From positions 1-64,000 of the forward strand of contig NZ_BONI01000011.1 in the NCBI RefSeq assembly GCF_016862635.1: a DNA stretch of 64,000 bases. Direction: 5' to 3'. This DNA comes from Catellatospora coxensis (GTDB lineage Bacteria; Actinomycetota; Actinomycetes; Mycobacteriales; Micromonosporaceae). A program made the translations under genes and the position numbers. Position 1 is the stretch's first letter. Every line of letters starts with the position of its first letter. Positions 53,789 through 62,747 of the stretch are shown piece by piece. Below the pieces are notes generated by a model, which searched no databases, was not told the origin of the DNA, and saw only the letters and a program-made list of their open reading frames with translations.

Positions 53789-54601
53789 ATGACCGGACGA
53801 TCGCTCTTCGGCATACGCCTGTGGCGGCTCCTGTCGGCACGCCGGCCGGACTTTCACACCTCCACCGAAGCGATGACGGCCGATCTGGCGCGTCGGGCCG
53901 CCGTGCCCCGCGCCGAACTGGCGGCGATCGTCAAGGGCACGGCACCGAACCCGGACGTCCTGCACAAGCTGGGACCGGCCCTGAACATCCACGTCGCCGA
54001 TCTGTTCGTCATCGCCGGGCTGCCGGTGCCACCGGAGCTGGCCTCGGCATGGCCGACCACACCCTGGAACGTGGGCACGATCATCCGGTACGCCATGGCG
54101 CTGAGCCCGCAACGACGCGGCCGGCTGAACGACGCGATCCGTTCGCTGCCGATCGAGCCCCGCACCGAACCCACCGCCGACGACGGTTTCCCCGACGAGC
54201 CCGGTGCGTTGCTGATCCGGCTGATGAGAAATCGCAACATCCGCCCGAACGCGTGGCTGCTCGCCCAGGTGGGCGACGGGCCGTACGTATCCCACTCCAC
54301 CGTCGGCATGCTCGGACGGGGCAGGGTCGCGGTCACCCCGCAATACGTGACGGCGTTCGCGCACCTGCTCGGATACGCGCCCACGGACATGGTGGCGCTC
54401 ACCGGCGTCGGCCCGGTGTACGAGCAGGCGAACCCGCATCCGGCGAGCGCCGAACTCGCGGCGCTGGCCTGGAACGCCCGGCGGCTCACCGGCGCGCAGC
54501 TCGCCCACCTGGTGCACCTGCTGGAGGACACCAGACGACTGCGACCGTCCACCTTCGATGGCGGCCAGGATGGTCAGCGCGACTCCACCGGTCCCGGCTG
54601 A
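53789..54601 (+). CDS. XRE-like DNA-binding protein
   Basis: A 270-residue protein with two HTH-like parts: [49 protein letters not shown] (about 29-77), and a second half with [65 protein letters not shown] (about 130-200). This tandem HTH layout is found in actinobacterial regulators of unknown role. Divergent from mraY by 128 bases, so it may control it. Confidence 0.75.
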   Translation: MTGRSLFGIRLWRLLSARRPDFHTSTEAMTADLARRAAVPRAELAAIVKGTAPNPDVLHKLGPALNIHVADLFVIAGLPVPPELASAWPTTPWNVGTIIRYAMALSPQRRGRLNDAIRSLPIEPRTEPTADDGFPDEPGALLIRLMRNRNIRPNAWLLAQVGDGPYVSHSTVGMLGRGRVAVTPQYVTAFAHLLGYAPTDMVALTGVGPVYEQANPHPASAELAALAWNARRLTGAQLAHLVHLLEDTRRLRPSTFDGGQDGQRDSTGPG

Positions 54602-54644
54602 TCTTCCCCCACAGTGTCGTTCCCGGCACCTAGACTCCGGCGAC

Positions 54645-56114
54645 GTGACATCCTCCCCCACTCCGATCGAGGCGGCCTTCTCCCTGCTGCAGCAGGGCCG
54701 CCTCGGAGAAGCCGAAGAACTCATGACGCGCGAACTGCAGGCGGTCACGGCGAGGTACGGGCACGGCAGCCAGGCCTGGGCCTCGGCCCAGTGCGATCTG
54801 GGCAACGTGCTGCTGAACGCCGACCAGCTCGGCCGTGCGATCGAGTGCTACCGCCAGGCGACCACCGCGTCCGCCGACGACCCGCAGTTCCGCAAGGACC
54901 ATCTGACGTACCGGCTCAACCTGGGCCTGGCCCTGCGGATGGCCGGGCGGCTCGACGAGTCCGAGGAGGAGCTGCGCCGCGGCGCCCAGGACCGCATGGC
55001 CTTCTACGGCCGGGAGCACCCCGGGTACGCCTTCGGCCTCGAACCGCTGGCCGACCTGCTGCTCCAGCGCGGTGATCTGCGGCAGGCCCGCCAGGTCGTC
55101 GAGGAGGCCGTGGACAACTTCTGGCGCAACGGCCACCCCCATGTCACGTCGGCGCTGGCGCTGCGCGCGGAGATCGTGGCGGCGCAGGCCACCGGGGAGC
55201 CGCTGTTCCCGCCGCTGGACCAGCTGCCAGACGAGCTCATCGAGCAGGTGGCGCAGTCCGTGCTGAGCCGGCACGGCGACGGCGACCCGGAGATCTTCGC
55301 GACCGTGCTCAGGGTCCTGGTCACCACGCTGGAGGCGCGGCTCGGCGAGGATCACCAGGCGACCCTGAACGTGCTGTCCATGCTGGCCAACAGCGGCCGC
55401 GACCGCGGCGACCAGGCCGGGCGGGTCGACGCGATCCGGCGGGTGCTGGCCTCCTACGACCGGCAGAGTATGGCCGAGCAGGCGCTGATGGCGGCGCTCG
55501 GGCTGGCGATGGCGCAGAGCGAGGTCGGCGACGAGGACGGGGCGCTGCAGACGTACGCGTCGGCGTACGCCCGGGCGGAGCGCATCGGCAGCCCGGAACT
55601 GGCCAGCCAGGTGCTGCGCAACTGGGGCCTGGCCCTGCGTGAGGCCGGGCAGCTGCAGGCGGCCGAGCAGCGGCTCGGTGAGGCGGTCGCACACGCCCGC
55701 CGCGGCCGCGACGGTGAGACCCTCGGCCGCGCCGACGTGGCCCTCGGCCTGTTCCTCCAGCATGAGGGCCGACTGGAGCAGGCACGAGCGGTCCTGGAGG
55801 AGGCATTGTCCGCCCTGGACCCGGTGCACCCGGACGCGATGGTCGGCCGCAGCCACCTCGGCGCGGTGCTGGACGGGCGTACCTGCGGCTGTGGCGACAT
55901 GCAGACGACGATCTCGGACGCGTTCCGTGACTTCGTCGCCAGTAGGCTGCCGTCCGACCTGCTCGCCCGTTTGGATGTCGCGATCGTCGACGGCGACTTC
56001 AAGATCGATGTCGAGCTGCGCCGCGAACCGACCCAGGACGAGCTCGAACGTCTCAACGGCGTCGTCGGGTCCGCCCACGCCGAATTCCGCCGCCGCCTGA
56101 CGAGCCGTCCGTAA
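54645..56114 (+). CDS. tetratricopeptide-repeat protein
   Basis: A 489-residue helical protein from GTG 54645. TPR units are seen at both ends, e.g. AFSLLQQGRLGEAEELMTRELQAV, LGNVLLNADQLGRAIECYRQAT, LGLALRMAGRLDESEEELRRG and later ALREAGQLQAAEQRLGEAVAHAR, ALGLFLQHEGRLEQARAVLEEAL. The C-terminus has a short CGCGDM segment and a mixed alpha/beta end (DVAIVDGDFKIDVELRREPTQDELE). Such proteins scaffold protein complexes. It follows the XRE-like gene closely (43-base gap). Confidence 0.8.
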   Translation: MTSSPTPIEAAFSLLQQGRLGEAEELMTRELQAVTARYGHGSQAWASAQCDLGNVLLNADQLGRAIECYRQATTASADDPQFRKDHLTYRLNLGLALRMAGRLDESEEELRRGAQDRMAFYGREHPGYAFGLEPLADLLLQRGDLRQARQVVEEAVDNFWRNGHPHVTSALALRAEIVAAQATGEPLFPPLDQLPDELIEQVAQSVLSRHGDGDPEIFATVLRVLVTTLEARLGEDHQATLNVLSMLANSGRDRGDQAGRVDAIRRVLASYDRQSMAEQALMAALGLAMAQSEVGDEDGALQTYASAYARAERIGSPELASQVLRNWGLALREAGQLQAAEQRLGEAVAHARRGRDGETLGRADVALGLFLQHEGRLEQARAVLEEALSALDPVHPDAMVGRSHLGAVLDGRTCGCGDMQTTISDAFRDFVASRLPSDLLARLDVAIVDGDFKIDVELRREPTQDELERLNGVVGSAHAEFRRRLTSRP

Positions 56115-56133
56115 GCAGGCTGACAGGGCACTG

Positions 56134-56177
56134 CCGGTTCGGGGAACTGCCGATGTCACGGTGGTTCCCCGAACCGG
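56134..56177. terminator. bidirectional hairpin between convergent genes
   Basis: CCGGTTCGGGGAAC (56134-56147) pairs perfectly with GTTCCCCGAACCGG (56164-56177) over 14 bp with a 16-base loop. It lies between the stop of the TPR gene and the stop of the leftward gene at 56187. Confidence 0.8.
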
Positions 56178-56186
56178 CCCGGCGAC

Positions 56187-57174
56187 TCAGGCCGGGCGTG
56201 GGATCGGATGTGCCATCGGCCGTCTGTCCTGATGGAGAAGTGCGGTCATGGGGTGGCCGACGGGATTGAGCGAGTTCCGCGCGACCATGTGGAACATGGT
56301 CTCGGCCAGGTGAACGCTGCTGGTCACCTCCTGGCCCCCGATGGTCACGGTGGCCGGCGGTGGACCGGAGGCCTCCCGGGCCTGGCGGTGACTTTCGACG
56401 GTTGCGGCGACGGCGGCTTTCAGTTCGGCGACCCGATCGGATCCGCAGAACGCGGCAGCCCACAGCTCATCGTCCAACCTGATCGACTCGACGATCCAGT
56501 CGTCGAGCGGATTCGGGGCGGCGCCGCGCTCGATGGCATGCCGCCGCAGGCCGACTTCGGTGTGGGCGACCTTGGCAAGTCCGCCCATCTGGTCGGTGAT
56601 CAGGTTGAAGGGGGCCGCACCGGGGTCGACGGCCATCGGCCGGGATTCGGGAATGCCGGTGAATCCCAGTGCCAGGACCATCTCGAAGACCAGGTCGTCT
56701 GCGCTGACGTGGTTGTTTTCGCGGTCGGCTCGGGGCTCCGGCCCGGTCAGCCAGCGCAGGTGGGATTCGTCAGGCTGCAGGCCGGCCGATCCGGCCCACT
56801 CCAGCAGCAGGGCGACGGCGTCGTCCTGCGGTCGGCCGTCGGCGAATTCGGGCAGGTGTCGGTAGACGTGGCAGGGCCGCGTGGGATCGGGCAGGTGCAT
56901 CGCCCACGAGGCGGCGTCCGGGGTGATGGCGTAGACGCCGGCAGTCGCTGTCACAGACGTACGCCGCCAGGACAGGGGTGGCGGTGACCGCCGCCCAGGA
57001 CCGTGTGGCCGCGGCGAGATCCAGCGGGTCATCGGTTGAGCCGGTCTCCAGCAGCTGCCAGCCGTCGCCAAGGTCACGCAGGCGGCGATGCCGCCGCCCG
57101 AAAGACGTGATCTCCGGTTGGTCTGTCACCGATCCCGTCGTGTGAGCAAGGACGATCGTTCCCCAGTAACCCAT
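56187..57174 (-). pseudogene. actinobacterial hypothetical protein, single-base frameshift
   Basis: ATG 57174 opens MGYWGTIVLAHTTG...RRLRDLGDGWQLLETG and runs well to AAYVCDSDC near 56943. The frame then becomes Arg-rich. The next frame continues as expected (GVYAITPDAASWAMHLPDP, DDLVFEMVLALGFTG) to 56187. Deleting one C within TGCCGG (56938-56943) joins the two parts into a protein of about 328 residues. Family: an uncharacterised actinobacterial protein with the MGYWGT opening. Confidence 0.75.
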
Positions 57175-57265
57175 GGCTCGGTAACGTACGCGACCGCCCC
57201 GACACGATCAGCTGGCGAGGGTGCCATCGCAGCCACCGTGCACCTGATCCGCCATCGAGACGTGT

Positions 57266-59974
57266 TCACGGCGCGGCCGGATCACCGGTAGCCGCCGATA
57301 TGTCGTGGTCCACCCCAGCGACCGACACAGCCGCTGCTGCTCGTGCCGGCTGCACAACAGGTTGGACAGGATCGTGCGCGGCTGCGACGTGCTCGGCGAG
57401 CAGCGCATCGATTGCTTCCATTGCTTCAGCGGCAGTCCGGGGTTGGCGGGCTTGAAGCAGATGGTCGATGAACTGCCCGAGCTCGGTGCCGTCGGGTCGA
57501 TGCGGCGCAGCGCCGACAGCGCGTGCATACCTGCGGATGGCGATATCGAGCTCGGACTCCGACACTATGTTGGTCGTCGGGGCCAGATACTCCAAACGCA
57601 GGAACGACGCGGGCATACGGCCGATGCAACGGTAGAGAAGCGCAAGCTTCGGCAGCCGGTAACGGTAGAGGCGCCTGGCGCGCTCGGTGAACAGCAGCGC
57701 GTCGATACTCCAGCTGCCGACCTGCGCATACAGCTCGGCGATGTCAGCACCGACAAGATCAGGTCGGCGAGCAGGGGTGTACACGTCGGCCGACGCCCGT
57801 TCCACTGCCGGGTAGTGGGACACGCGCGGACCGTCCCACAGGACGCTGAGGTCCTTGACCAACCGCTGGTCGAGGCTTCGCCAGAACGCCAGCGGCTGCG
57901 CGTCACGCGAGTGGCCCTCGAGCGCATCGGTGCACGAGTTCTTCATGAACCGCCACAGACCGTCGCTGCGCGCATCACGGCGGAACCATCGCACACCACG
58001 GCGGCGAGTGCCGTCGTAGCGGGTCCGAAACGCCCGGTCGCCAAGCCGCCCCAGCCTCGTGATCCACACACCGAAGACCAGCGCCGTCAGCAGCACGACG
58101 CTGCCCGAGGTCCAGGCCAGCACCGATAGCCAAGCGCCCTGCTCACCGCTGCGCTCAGGCTGGGTCGCGGCGACGATACCGACGATGGAGTCGAACGCCA
58201 GGCTCAGCGCGAGGATCACCCCCGCCTTCTGGATGGCGTCACCCTCACGCACCCGCCGCTCGTCGAACGCGTCCTTCACCGCGTCGATCACGTCCTGGTA
58301 GCGCTCCGCAACCCGACCAGCATGATCCACCAGGCTCGCCGCGGCACCGGCGAGCTGGGCGAACACACCGGTCTGGCTCAATGCCGCGCGCAGGCCCGGA
58401 TTGCCGTCGAGGTGACGTTGCAGGACCAGGTCGTCGAAGCGGTCGCTGAGGGCATCGCGCGCCCGATTGACCCGGGCGCGGCACTCTCGGGCGAGCGTGT
58501 CGAGGTCGTTGAGATCCGCGATGCCCTGCAGCAGCGTCTGGTGCAGCAGCTCCACGGCATGGTGCACCTTTGCCAGCTGCCGCATCCGCCGGATCGGCAG
58601 GTGGGTCGCCAGCGCGTCCCACAGCCGCCCGCCGGCTGCCGCGGTCGTCTCGTACACCTTCAGGTGGTTTTCCCATACCTGCATGTCGTTGTGCACGTCA
58701 TAGAGCGTGAAGGCCGCGTAGGTCTCCATGTCGGTCAGAGCGTCGACGAGATCCCGCACGCAGAACTCCTGCCGGGCGACGTACTCGTACCGATGACACC
58801 GGTGGTGGTGCGCACACTGCCCGTCCGCCGGTCCCTCGACCGGCACATATCGGTCGTCGACGTGGAACCCGCGAGTGGGCGAGAACCAGGGCGCCTCACC
58901 GACGATGATCAGATACAGCGGGTGGCGGGTGAAATGGAAGCGACGGTCGAGCCGGCGCTCAGCGTCGATGCCGGCGGCCATCTGCCGCAGCACCAGGTAG
59001 TCGCCATTGAGGACACTGGCCGACAGCGTGTCGTCGAACACCGAATCGACCCGCAGCATCGTCCGGATGATCTCAGCCGCCGGCGTGTCGGCAGCCGTGA
59101 AGTACCGGTCTGGAGCAGTCCGCTCGCCCGGCACCGCGATCCAGAAGTCGGGCTGCATGTACCGGCGACCGGAGATGGTCAGCCGGCTGTGCTCGTAGCC
59201 GCGGCCCTCCAGCCAGTTCTCGGCGTGCCGGGCAGCCGCCTCGAACAGGTCGCGATAATGTCGCGGCCGGCGGCGCAGCACCGCCTCGTCAGCCTCACGA
59301 ATACGCCATGGATACCGGTCGTCGAGCGGCGGACGGTGCTCCACCCCGAAGGGAAGCTCACTCCAGACGGCGATGCTCAGGTGCCAGCGCTGGTAGTGCT
59401 CGGCACCGCGGACGAACCTGAAGTCCAGGGTGACGAAGTAGTCCAGGTCTGTCGGCTCCGGCGCGACGAACGACGTCACCGACTCGAACCGCAGCCGATC
59501 CATGATGATCCGATGGCGTAGCACGAACGGCTCCTCGTGGACCCACCCTCCGGCGGGGACGCGAAGATGCCGCTCCAACCGGCCGAGCACGCTGTCGAGG
59601 ATCGCGTCGGCGTCAGCGGCGAACTCGCGCCATGGCGGCGGATCGGTCCGAGCCTGCATCGCGTGCCGCGGCCTGGGGTCACTGGCCCGGCTGGCGAAAG
59701 CCAGTCCCGGCCTATCCGGCCGGAGGAGCTCGCGCAGCAGGGCTCCATGACGGTCGACCGCGACCGCCACCTGGTGCGGCTCCCGCCCGTCGCGTGCGGG
59801 TCGGCTTCCGGCCGGCGTGGCGGCACCGGTCTCCTCCCCCGGGTGCACGCAGGCGACGCACCGGTGCGCACTCGCCTGCGGCCGGGGATCATCCGCTGGT
59901 CGCGGTGGCGCATATGGCAGCACCCAGGCGGAGGTTGCGATGAGCACCAGCCGGTCCCAGTCCGGTTCCCCCAT
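57266..59974 (-). CDS. very large two-TM membrane protein of unknown function
   Basis: About 902 residues from ATG 59974 (GTG 59989 possible). The first ~480 residues are soluble mixed sequence (FVLRHRIIMDRLRFESVTSF, GFHVDDRYVPVEGPADGQCAHHHRCHRYEYV with a His/Cys-rich patch). A helical, coiled-coil-like section follows (LWDALATHLPIRRMRQLAKVHHAVELLHQ...). Two TM helices near residues 585-607 and 622-644 (AGVILALSLAFDSIVGIVAA, VVLLTALVFGVWIT) have a short loop, CorA-like in layout but without GMN. A soluble C-terminus of ~260 residues follows. No family is recognised. Confidence 0.7.
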   Translation of the reverse strand: MGEPDWDRLVLIATSAWVLPYAPPRPADDPRPQASAHRCVACVHPGEETGAATPAGSRPARDGREPHQVAVAVDRHGALLRELLRPDRPGLAFASRASDPRPRHAMQARTDPPPWREFAADADAILDSVLGRLERHLRVPAGGWVHEEPFVLRHRIIMDRLRFESVTSFVAPEPTDLDYFVTLDFRFVRGAEHYQRWHLSIAVWSELPFGVEHRPPLDDRYPWRIREADEAVLRRRPRHYRDLFEAAARHAENWLEGRGYEHSRLTISGRRYMQPDFWIAVPGERTAPDRYFTAADTPAAEIIRTMLRVDSVFDDTLSASVLNGDYLVLRQMAAGIDAERRLDRRFHFTRHPLYLIIVGEAPWFSPTRGFHVDDRYVPVEGPADGQCAHHHRCHRYEYVARQEFCVRDLVDALTDMETYAAFTLYDVHNDMQVWENHLKVYETTAAAGGRLWDALATHLPIRRMRQLAKVHHAVELLHQTLLQGIADLNDLDTLARECRARVNRARDALSDRFDDLVLQRHLDGNPGLRAALSQTGVFAQLAGAAASLVDHAGRVAERYQDVIDAVKDAFDERRVREGDAIQKAGVILALSLAFDSIVGIVAATQPERSGEQGAWLSVLAWTSGSVVLLTALVFGVWITRLGRLGDRAFRTRYDGTRRRGVRWFRRDARSDGLWRFMKNSCTDALEGHSRDAQPLAFWRSLDQRLVKDLSVLWDGPRVSHYPAVERASADVYTPARRPDLVGADIAELYAQVGSWSIDALLFTERARRLYRYRLPKLALLYRCIGRMPASFLRLEYLAPTTNIVSESELDIAIRRYARAVGAAPHRPDGTELGQFIDHLLQARQPRTAAEAMEAIDALLAEHVAAAHDPVQPVVQPARAAAAVSVAGVDHDISAATGDPAAP

Positions 59975-59989
59975 CGACCAAGGTTCCAC

Positions 59990-60301
59990 GCCCGCCGCGG
60001 CTCATGTCAATGATGTCAATGCCGCTCGCCTTCCGATCACAAGCCTGACCAATGCCCGCTGACCCAGGTGGAACCCGAGTACGTCCTCTGCTCGATGGAA
60101 TACTGGTGTCGGTCGAGGTGCAACCACACGTGATGCGGCTGCTGACACGGGTTGCCGTCAATCTGGTCTGGTTCCGACGGGCACCTACGATGATCGTGAT
60201 ACGGCTAAAGTGCCCGCATGTCATCGCGCCGCAGCCTGGATCAGCGCATGGACGCCTCGGGCTCCGGTGCGCCGAACACCGTCACCACCACAGGCGGGGG
60301 T
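59990..60301. other. divergent intergenic region
   Basis: It carries the promoters of the large membrane protein gene and the LacI gene. An in-frame ATG at 60218 could start the LacI protein 28 codons earlier. No RNA gene or strong hairpin is seen. Confidence 0.4.
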
Positions 60302-61307
60302 ATGACCCGCTTGGCCGACGTCGCCCGGCAGGCGGGGGTCAGTGAGTCCACCGTTTCCCGCGTGGTCAACAACAAACCTGGCATCCACCCGGCCACCCGA
60401 CAGGCCGTAACCGCCGCCGTGGAGGCGCTCGGATACCAGAGCCGGGAAGATCTGCACGAGCGCCGAGACCGCCTGGTCGGGATGATCACGCCCGAACTGG
60501 AGAACCCGATCTTCTCGCGCTTTGCTCGTGCGATGGGGGCGGCGCTGATTCAGCAGGGCTACACCCCGGCACTACACACCCTGGCACCTGGCGGTCCCGG
60601 CGAGGACGGCCATGTGAAGACACTGCTGCAACGGGGAGCCTCCGGCATCATCTTCGTTTCGGGGTTGCACGCGGATGTCACCGAAGATCGCGACCGATAC
60701 CGCGACCTTGTCGGCCGCTCATTACCGATGGCGTATCGTGAACGGGGACATGCCAGACGTCGAGGCGGCCTTCGTATCGTGTGACACCCGTGCCGCCGGA
60801 CGGCTCGCCGTGTCCCATCTGGCCTCACTCGGGCATCGCCGTATCGGCATGCTCAGCGGTCCGGAACGCTACCTGCCGGCACGGGGCGAGCTCGACGGAT
60901 ACCTGGAGGCCACGCGTACCGCCGGGCTGAGGGAAATGGTTCAGGTCGCGCCGTGGTTCACCGTCGAGGATGGTCAAGTGGCCGCCGCGCGGCTGATGGC
61001 TGACGGCGCGACCGCCATGGTCTGTGGTTCGGATCTGATGGCGCTGGGCGCTGTGCGCGCCGCCCGCGCCGAGGGCCTGTCCGTGCCCGGCGACATCTCC
61101 ATCATCGGGTTCGACGACTCCCCGCTGATGTCGTTCACGGATCCACCGCTGACCACGATCCGCCAACCCGTGGCTGCCATGTCGGCTGCGGCCGTGCAGA
61201 TGCTGGCCAATGTCATTCAGGGCCGACCGATGCGACATCGGAAGTTCACGTTCGGCCCCACGCTGGTCGTACGAGGCTCGACCGGCAAGGCGTCCAGCCG
61301 CGGATAG
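60302..61307 (+). pseudogene. LacI-family regulator with a single-base frameshift
   Basis: The first part has the LacI HTH (TRLADVARQAGVSESTVSRVVNNKPGI) and the start of the sugar-binding fold to VGRSLPMAY near 60736. It then leaves frame. The next frame resumes with VNGDMPDVEAAFVSCDTRAAGRLAVSHL and runs to 61307 (ISIIGFDDSPLMSFTDPPLTTIRQP). Removing one base near 60737 restores a normal ~335-residue LacI protein. Either a real mutation or a base-calling error. Confidence 0.8.
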
Positions 61308-61508
61308 GCCATACACGAGCCAGGGGCGTGAGCCAAGGCCGTCCGCGGTGGATCATGGCACCGGCCACGGTCTCAGCAGGTGGGGGGCGGTGAACAGCAG
61401 GCACCGGCGATCCAGCGGGAGCCGTTGCTGTCAGCTAACCCTCGCCAGGCGCGCCGCGGCATGGGCATGTCGTCCATGGCCCGATTCGTGCTTGCTGAGC
61501 TGGGGCGT

Positions 61509-61552
61509 TGGAGCCGACGAGGGGACTTGAACTCTCAACCTTCCGAGTCGGC
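61509..61552 (-). repeat. tRNA 3'-end remnant, possible attachment site
   Basis: The minus strand reads GGTTGAGAGTTCAAGTCC then CCTCGTCGGCTCCA: a T-loop TTCAAGT, a 3' acceptor strand CGTCGGC, a discriminator T and CCA, like actinobacterial threonine tRNAs. The T-stem pairs poorly and no matching 5' half (GCCGACG...) is found nearby, so it is not a working tRNA. Such stumps often mark the far end of an integrated element. Confidence 0.45.
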
Positions 61553-61571
61553 GTCACGTTGACGGGTCTGG

Positions 61572-62591
61572 TCAGGCCGAGTTGCGCCAGACGACGGGCG
61601 AGGGCAGCAGTACGCTGCGCGGCACGTCGGTCTGCCCGCCGATCTGGCGGTGGACGAGTTCGGCGGCGTGCCTGCCGATCTCGCGCGCGGGCTGGTGGAC
61701 GGTCGACAGCGGCGGCTGGGTGCGCGCCGCCCACGCGCTGTCGTCGAAGCCGACCACGCCGACGTCGCCGGGGACGTCGCGGCCCGCCTCGCGCAGCACC
61801 TGCATCGCCCCGGCCGCGACCGCGTCGGAGGCGGCGAACACGCCGTCGATGCCGGGTTCGCGCTCCAGCAGCTCGCGCATCCCGTTGACGCCACCGAGGT
61901 AGTCGTAGTGGGGAACCTCGGCGACCAGGGCCGGGTCGAAGCGGTCGCCCAGCGCCTGGCGGTACCCGTCCAGGCGGTCGCCTCCGGAGTCGCGGTTGAG
62001 CGCGCAGGCGATCATGCCGATCCGGTGACGGCCGGTGGCGATCAGCCGCGAGGTGATCTCCCGCGCTGAGCCGACGTTGTCGATCCCGACGAACGGGATG
62101 GCGTTGTCCAGGTCGGGCGGGTGGCCGATGAACACCGCGGGCATGGCGATCTGCGCGATGAGCCTGGTGATCGGGTCGTAGGCGCGGGCGGAGACGATGA
62201 TCGCCCCGTCGACGAAGCCGCCGCTGAGGTAGCGGGCGACCCGTTCGGTGTCGCGGTCGGAGTCGATGACCAGGCTGACCATCTGGTAGCCGGCCAGCGA
62301 CAGCACGGCGTTGGCACCGAGCATGATCGCGCCGATGTTGGGGTCTTCGAGCAGGACCGCGTGCGGTTCCAGGGCCAGGAACCCGACCGCTTCGGAGCGG
62401 CGGCGTTTGAGGTTGCGGGCGGCGGTGTTGGGGACGTAGCCGACCTCGGCGATGGCCGCCTCGATCGCGGTCCGGGCCTCCGGGGAGACGTAACCGCCGT
62501 TGAGCACCCGGTTCACGGTGCCGCGGGACACGCCCGCGGCTGCGGCGATGTCCTTCACGGTCGATCGCCGCGGCGCTCCGGAGGCTGTCAC
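61572..62591 (-). CDS. LacI-family transcriptional regulator
   Basis: About 339 residues from GTG 62591 (another GTG at 62624). [49 protein letters not shown], with the LacI hinge. The periplasmic-binding-like domain shows [64 protein letters not shown] and [25 protein letters not shown]. Divergent from the GH42 beta-galactosidase, with two LacI-type operators in the gap, so it most likely represses that gene. Confidence 0.9.
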   Translation of the reverse strand: MTASGAPRRSTVKDIAAAAGVSRGTVNRVLNGGYVSPEARTAIEAAIAEVGYVPNTAARNLKRRRSEAVGFLALEPHAVLLEDPNIGAIMLGANAVLSLAGYQMVSLVIDSDRDTERVARYLSGGFVDGAIIVSARAYDPITRLIAQIAMPAVFIGHPPDLDNAIPFVGIDNVGSAREITSRLIATGRHRIGMIACALNRDSGGDRLDGYRQALGDRFDPALVAEVPHYDYLGGVNGMRELLEREPGIDGVFAASDAVAAGAMQVLREAGRDVPGDVGVVGFDDSAWAARTQPPLSTVHQPAREIGRHAAELVHRQIGGQTDVPRSVLLPSPVVWRNSA

Positions 62592-62642
62592 GACCGCCAC
62601 TGTAAACGACGCTATTGACGCCACCCAGCGCTATGGCTAGCG

Positions 62643-62660
62643 TGTGTGCTCGTTCACACA
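62643..62660. promoter_or_regulatory. LacI-type operator 1
   Basis: TGTGTG-CTCGTT-CACACA, a perfect 6-bp inverted repeat with a 6-base spacer, in the LacI/GH42 gap, about 50 bases beyond the regulator start. Confidence 0.7.
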
Positions 62661-62689
62661 TCAGCCATCCGGTGGTCATCTCGACGCGA

Positions 62690-62707
62690 TGTGTGCACGA
62701 GCACACA
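62690..62707. promoter_or_regulatory. LacI-type operator 2
   Basis: TGTGTG-CACGAG-CACACA, the same 6-6-6 layout as operator 1, starting 47 bases further on and 41 bases before the GH42 start. The two sites could be bridged by a LacI dimer pair. Confidence 0.7.
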
Positions 62708-62747
62708 CGCATGAGCAGGGAAAACGCAACCAGGTAAAGGAAGGCAC

